Under the pieces are notes generated by a model. It ran no database searches, had not been told where the DNA came from, and saw only the letters and a program-made list of their open reading frames with translations. From assembly GCA_942493375.1 (NCBI GenBank), contig OW818698.1, positions 744,001-808,000 on the forward strand: a DNA stretch of 64,000 bases, given 5' to 3'. This DNA comes from G942493375 sp942493375 (GTDB lineage Bacteria > Armatimonadota > UBA5829). Below are positions 61,339-64,000 of this stretch, in pieces (the stretch's first letter is position 1; each line of letters opens with the position of its first letter). A program made the translations under genes and the position numbers.

Positions 61339-61376
61339 CGCGGATTACGCGGAATCACGCGGATTTTTCGGAATGG
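61339..61376 (+). repeat. CGCGGATTACGCGGAATCAC periodic repeat
   Basis: Three units of about GCGGATTAC, then TTTTTCGGAATGGG, starting 12 bases after the DUF6067-type stop. It is related in rhythm to the copies at 6871, 16416, 20060 and 51940. The gap to 61545 contains only this and the next repeat. Confidence 0.65.
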
Positions 61377-61448
61377 GCTATTCTGTCGTCATCACTTTGA
61401 GATTAAGATGAATGCGGATCATTCGTAACACATGTGAAACCCGGGGGA

Positions 61449-61482
61449 CGGCAGGCTGGAAGCCTGCACCACAATTCTTCCG
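61449..61482 (+). repeat. GGCAGGCTGGAAGCCTGCAC element, copy
   Basis: A short hairpin (GCAGGCT with AGCCTGC across GGA) plus ACCACAATTCTTCC. It is the fourth copy of this unit in the window and lies just upstream of GH2 gene B. Confidence 0.75.
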
Positions 61483-61545
61483 CCAAAGACCTGTGTGGAT
61501 TTTAAATTCGGAATATAGGATAACAACTACCGAGGGTATAATCAT

Positions 61546-64000
61546 ATGAATATTTCATCCACAACATCAATATCACTAGACGGTAACTGGATGATCGGGA
61601 TTGATCCTGACAATATTGGACGAGACCGGAAATGGTTTTCAGGTCCACAGCCTGGTGCAAAGCTAACACTGGTTCCAAAGATCATTCAGGATGCATTCCC
61701 TGAGTATCACGGGGTTGCGTGGTATTGGAGGACATTCGATTGTCCGATCAATCCGGCTGCTTCCGGACGGGTTATACTTAAGTTTCATTGTGTAGACTAT
61801 ATAGCTGATGTCTGGGTGAATGATGTTCAGGTTGGTTCACACGAAGGCGGGGAGTGTCCGTTTGAGCTGGATATCACGGATTGTGTGGTCCAGGGTGGGC
61901 AGAATCGGTTGGCTGTGCGTGTGCTTAACCCTACCAATGAGCCTATTGATGGGGTGGTTCTTTCGGAGACTCCACACCTGTGCAGGATTATTCCATTCAG
62001 CAATGGGGCCTGCTTTAATATAGGGGGGATACTGGAATCGGTTGAACTATTGCTCACCCCACAGGTCAGAATTACTGACATCTACGCCAATCCGGATTGC
62101 AGGACCGGCACCATACATGTTCAAGCAACTGTGATTAACTCCGGAACGGATTCACTGACGTGCCAGGTGCAGTTTGTTGCAGCTCCAGCTATTAGGGGGG
62201 ATGATTCTAATCTGTGCAAGTTCGAACGAGTGATACCAGCAGGCGAAAGTATAATCGAAACTGATATCCGGATCAATGAACCCAGGCTTTGGGATTTGGA
62301 GGATCCGTTTCTGTATAGGGTTACTGTCAGACTGTGCATGCCGGATGATTCAACCGACGAAAGATCGGTCCGGTGCGGGTTTAGGGATTTTCGGGTAGAG
62401 AATGGTTTCTTCCGGTTGAATGGCAGACGTGTATTCTTGAAAGGATCTCTCACTATAAATTGCTGCCCTGGAGGGGGGATAACGTCTCCGACTCCTGACA
62501 ATGATATGCTGCGAAGGGATATGATATATGCCAAGGCCCTGGGTTTCAACTCAATCAGATTCATAGCCCAGGCAGCGCAGCCATATGTACTGGATATCTG
62601 TGATGAAATAGGACTGATGGTGCACGAGGAATCACGAGCTGGCTGGTTCCTGGCAGACTCCGAGCACATGCCCAGGCGGTACGACCAGTCATACGCAGAG
62701 ATGATAATCCGAGACCGCAACCACCCTTGTATTACAATGTGGGGACTGCTCAATGAGACTAAAAACACTCCCACATACCAGCATGCGAAAGCCTGTCTCC
62801 CGCTTATCAGGGAACTGGACAATACCCGGCTGGTGCTGCTGGACAGTGGGAGGTGGGATACAGAACTGGGAACCGGGTCTGTTTCCAACCCCGGAAGCGC
62901 TGAGTGGGAATATGTCTGGGGGGCTGAAGAACCAAACGGTGGGACAGCAGAGTTCCAGCCATTGGTGGGGATATGCGGAGAGTTCGCCGGGGATATCCAT
63001 TTCTACCCTATAGTTCCACCGAACGAGGTTTCAGACAATTTTGTAAGGAACCTTGGGAAAGATACCAAACCTGTATTCCTGTCTGAATACGGAATCGGCA
63101 GCCAGATGAATACCATCCGGGACTATAGAAAATGCATGGAAGCGGGTCTGAACCCCAATACTGAAGATGTCGTCCTGTTGAAGCAAATGTCAGAGCGGTA
63201 CATAGCAGACTGGAATCGGCTGGGTTTTGATTGGACCTATGCATTCCCGGAAGACATGCTGCAGCACAGCCAGGTTCTATCTTCACACTGGAGGACTCAG
63301 AACTTCAACCTTGTCAGGTCAAATCCAAAAATCGCAGGATACAGTCTGACCAGCATGATAGATGATGTAATGACCGGCTCAGGCATTTGGACATTTTGGC
63401 GTGAGATAAAACAGGGGATGCTCGAAGCTGTGAGCGATGGCTGGGCTCCCCTGCGCTGGTGCCTGTTCGTCAAACCGACCCACGTTTACTCCGGAAGAGA
63501 ATTTGAAGTTGAAGCAGTCATTGCCAGTGAAGATGTTCTCAAACCAGGCGATTACCCGGTCTGTGTCAGAATAACTGGAGCAGCAGGATTAGTCTGGGAG
63601 CACAAGAGCACACTTCATATACCTGAAACTAAACCAGGTGAAGACGCGCCCATTACATGGCAGGTGATGCGTGAAAACATCACTCTCAACGTCCCTGAAG
63701 GGAAATACAAACTGCATGCCAGCATGGAAAACGCTGCGCCGTGTGCAGGATGCATCAGATTCTACATATCAGAATCTGCCAATTACCCGAAAGTGGAATC
63801 TGCCGTAACCCTCTGGGGAATTGATTCCAAAACGGAGAATTGGCTGCACTTGCAGGGTGTTTCTACAACTAAATTCGAAGATCCAGCACCTGAGAACAGA
63901 GAAGTCATACTAATCGGAGATTCTATCGTACTGGCGGATAACTTGAATGGCTGGATAGAAATCGCCAGTCGAATTACTCAGGGCAGCACCGCAGTTTTTG
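61546..64000 (+). CDS. GH2 family glycosidase B (partial, runs off right edge)
   Basis: An open frame of 818 codons continues past the window edge. It aligns almost without gaps to GH2 A at 52487-55444 from the first residues (LDGNWMIGIDPDNIGRD) through the C-terminal domains (SAVTLWGIDS). Acid/base Glu404 (GLLNET) and nucleophile Glu514 (PVFLSEYGIG) are conserved. GAGGG lies 9 bases before the ATG. Differences from A include CHEGGECPFE-type changes in the sugar-binding domain and cysteine-rich substitutions (NCCPGGG for NHCPGGG), so the two may have different specificity. It follows the DUF6067-type gene and is probably co-regulated by the AraC gene. Confidence 0.92.
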   Translation, partial: MNISSTTSISLDGNWMIGIDPDNIGRDRKWFSGPQPGAKLTLVPKIIQDAFPEYHGVAWYWRTFDCPINPAASGRVILKFHCVDYIADVWVNDVQVGSHEGGECPFELDITDCVVQGGQNRLAVRVLNPTNEPIDGVVLSETPHLCRIIPFSNGACFNIGGILESVELLLTPQVRITDIYANPDCRTGTIHVQATVINSGTDSLTCQVQFVAAPAIRGDDSNLCKFERVIPAGESIIETDIRINEPRLWDLEDPFLYRVTVRLCMPDDSTDERSVRCGFRDFRVENGFFRLNGRRVFLKGSLTINCCPGGGITSPTPDNDMLRRDMIYAKALGFNSIRFIAQAAQPYVLDICDEIGLMVHEESRAGWFLADSEHMPRRYDQSYAEMIIRDRNHPCITMWGLLNETKNTPTYQHAKACLPLIRELDNTRLVLLDSGRWDTELGTGSVSNPGSAEWEYVWGAEEPNGGTAEFQPLVGICGEFAGDIHFYPIVPPNEVSDNFVRNLGKDTKPVFLSEYGIGSQMNTIRDYRKCMEAGLNPNTEDVVLLKQMSERYIADWNRLGFDWTYAFPEDMLQHSQVLSSHWRTQNFNLVRSNPKIAGYSLTSMIDDVMTGSGIWTFWREIKQGMLEAVSDGWAPLRWCLFVKPTHVYSGREFEVEAVIASEDVLKPGDYPVCVRITGAAGLVWEHKSTLHIPETKPGEDAPITWQVMRENITLNVPEGKYKLHASMENAAPCAGCIRFYISESANYPKVESAVTLWGIDSKTENWLHLQGVSTTKFEDPAPENREVILIGDSIVLADNLNGWIEIASRITQGSTAVF

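Noticed and set aside
1..64000. tRNA, rRNA, riboswitch, phage or integrase genes
   Set aside because: Read for but none recognised; a tRNAscan and Rfam search would settle this.

Overview
This 64 kb window looks like bacterial chromosome, probably from an uncultured Armatimonadota-type bacterium. The main clue is the type IV-like prepilin at 56708-57460: it has an LFPVFAKARDKAR stretch after the hydrophobic helix, a single H-X9-DG motif near its C-terminus, and neighbours that are large exported CBM9/LamG/glycosidase proteins. Planctomycetota, Verrucomicrobiota or Lentisphaerota remain possible. No rRNA, tRNA, CRISPR array, phage or intact transposase gene was recognised. Genes sit on both strands, mostly as single units or pairs, and are separated by repeat-rich spacers.

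Layout. 1-1.6 kb: a LamG+CBM9 exported protein running off the left edge. 2.1-6.9 kb: a CHASE4/PAS hybrid histidine kinase closely followed by a URO-D/corrinoid-methyltransferase-like protein. 7.0-10.3 kb: a small membrane protein, a GH20-like protein lacking the usual Asp-Glu pair, and an unknown exported protein. 10.5-14 kb: an orphan AbiEi-type protein, an unknown anchored protein beside a broken 3' copy of its neighbour, and a GH127-like enzyme. 14-21.3 kb: a PL26-like protein, an alpha/beta-hydrolase, a GH42-like enzyme and an aldo/keto reductase. 21.4-24.8 kb: a PH-like membrane protein, a complete VapBC module, a Gfo/Idh/MocA oxidoreductase and a DUF2007-type protein. 24.9-31 kb: two BNR-repeat (sialidase-fold) proteins, a DapA/NanA-type aldolase, an amidohydrolase and a secreted PHB-depolymerase-type esterase. 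31-37.4 kb: a DUF4838+CBM9 protein, an antitoxin with the stump of its PIN toxin, a CocE-type hydrolase and a possible beta-barrel protein. 37.5-44 kb: a sugar-isomerase-like protein and an RND efflux pair. 44.1-48.6 kb: a small antitoxin-like protein, a 641-residue ankyrin protein, and a cupin overlapping an alpha/alpha-toroid enzyme. 48.7-64 kb: two DUF6067-type glycosidases, an orphan AbrB protein, two paralogous GH2 enzymes, an AraC regulator and the prepilin.

How it fits together (inference). The window reads as a loose glycan-catabolism island. Exported binding and hydrolytic proteins would act outside the inner membrane. GH2, GH42-like and GH127-like enzymes without signal peptides would finish oligosaccharides in the cytoplasm. 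The isomerase, oxidoreductases and aldolase would process the sugars. The PL26-like, GH127-like, GH42-like and esterase genes would suit a pectic or arabinose/galactose-rich glycan; the BNR pair plus aldolase would suit an acidic 2-keto sugar. No SusC/SusD pair, sugar ABC transporter or PTS is present, so uptake genes must lie elsewhere.

The spacers hold several repeat families. The most striking are long hairpins that begin 4 to 26 bases after a stop codon and whose two arms change together between copies. Other families are a 9-base periodic repeat with a GGGAAGGG tail, a short GGCAGGCT hairpin repeat, and an imperfect palindrome ending in AATGCGGGTT.
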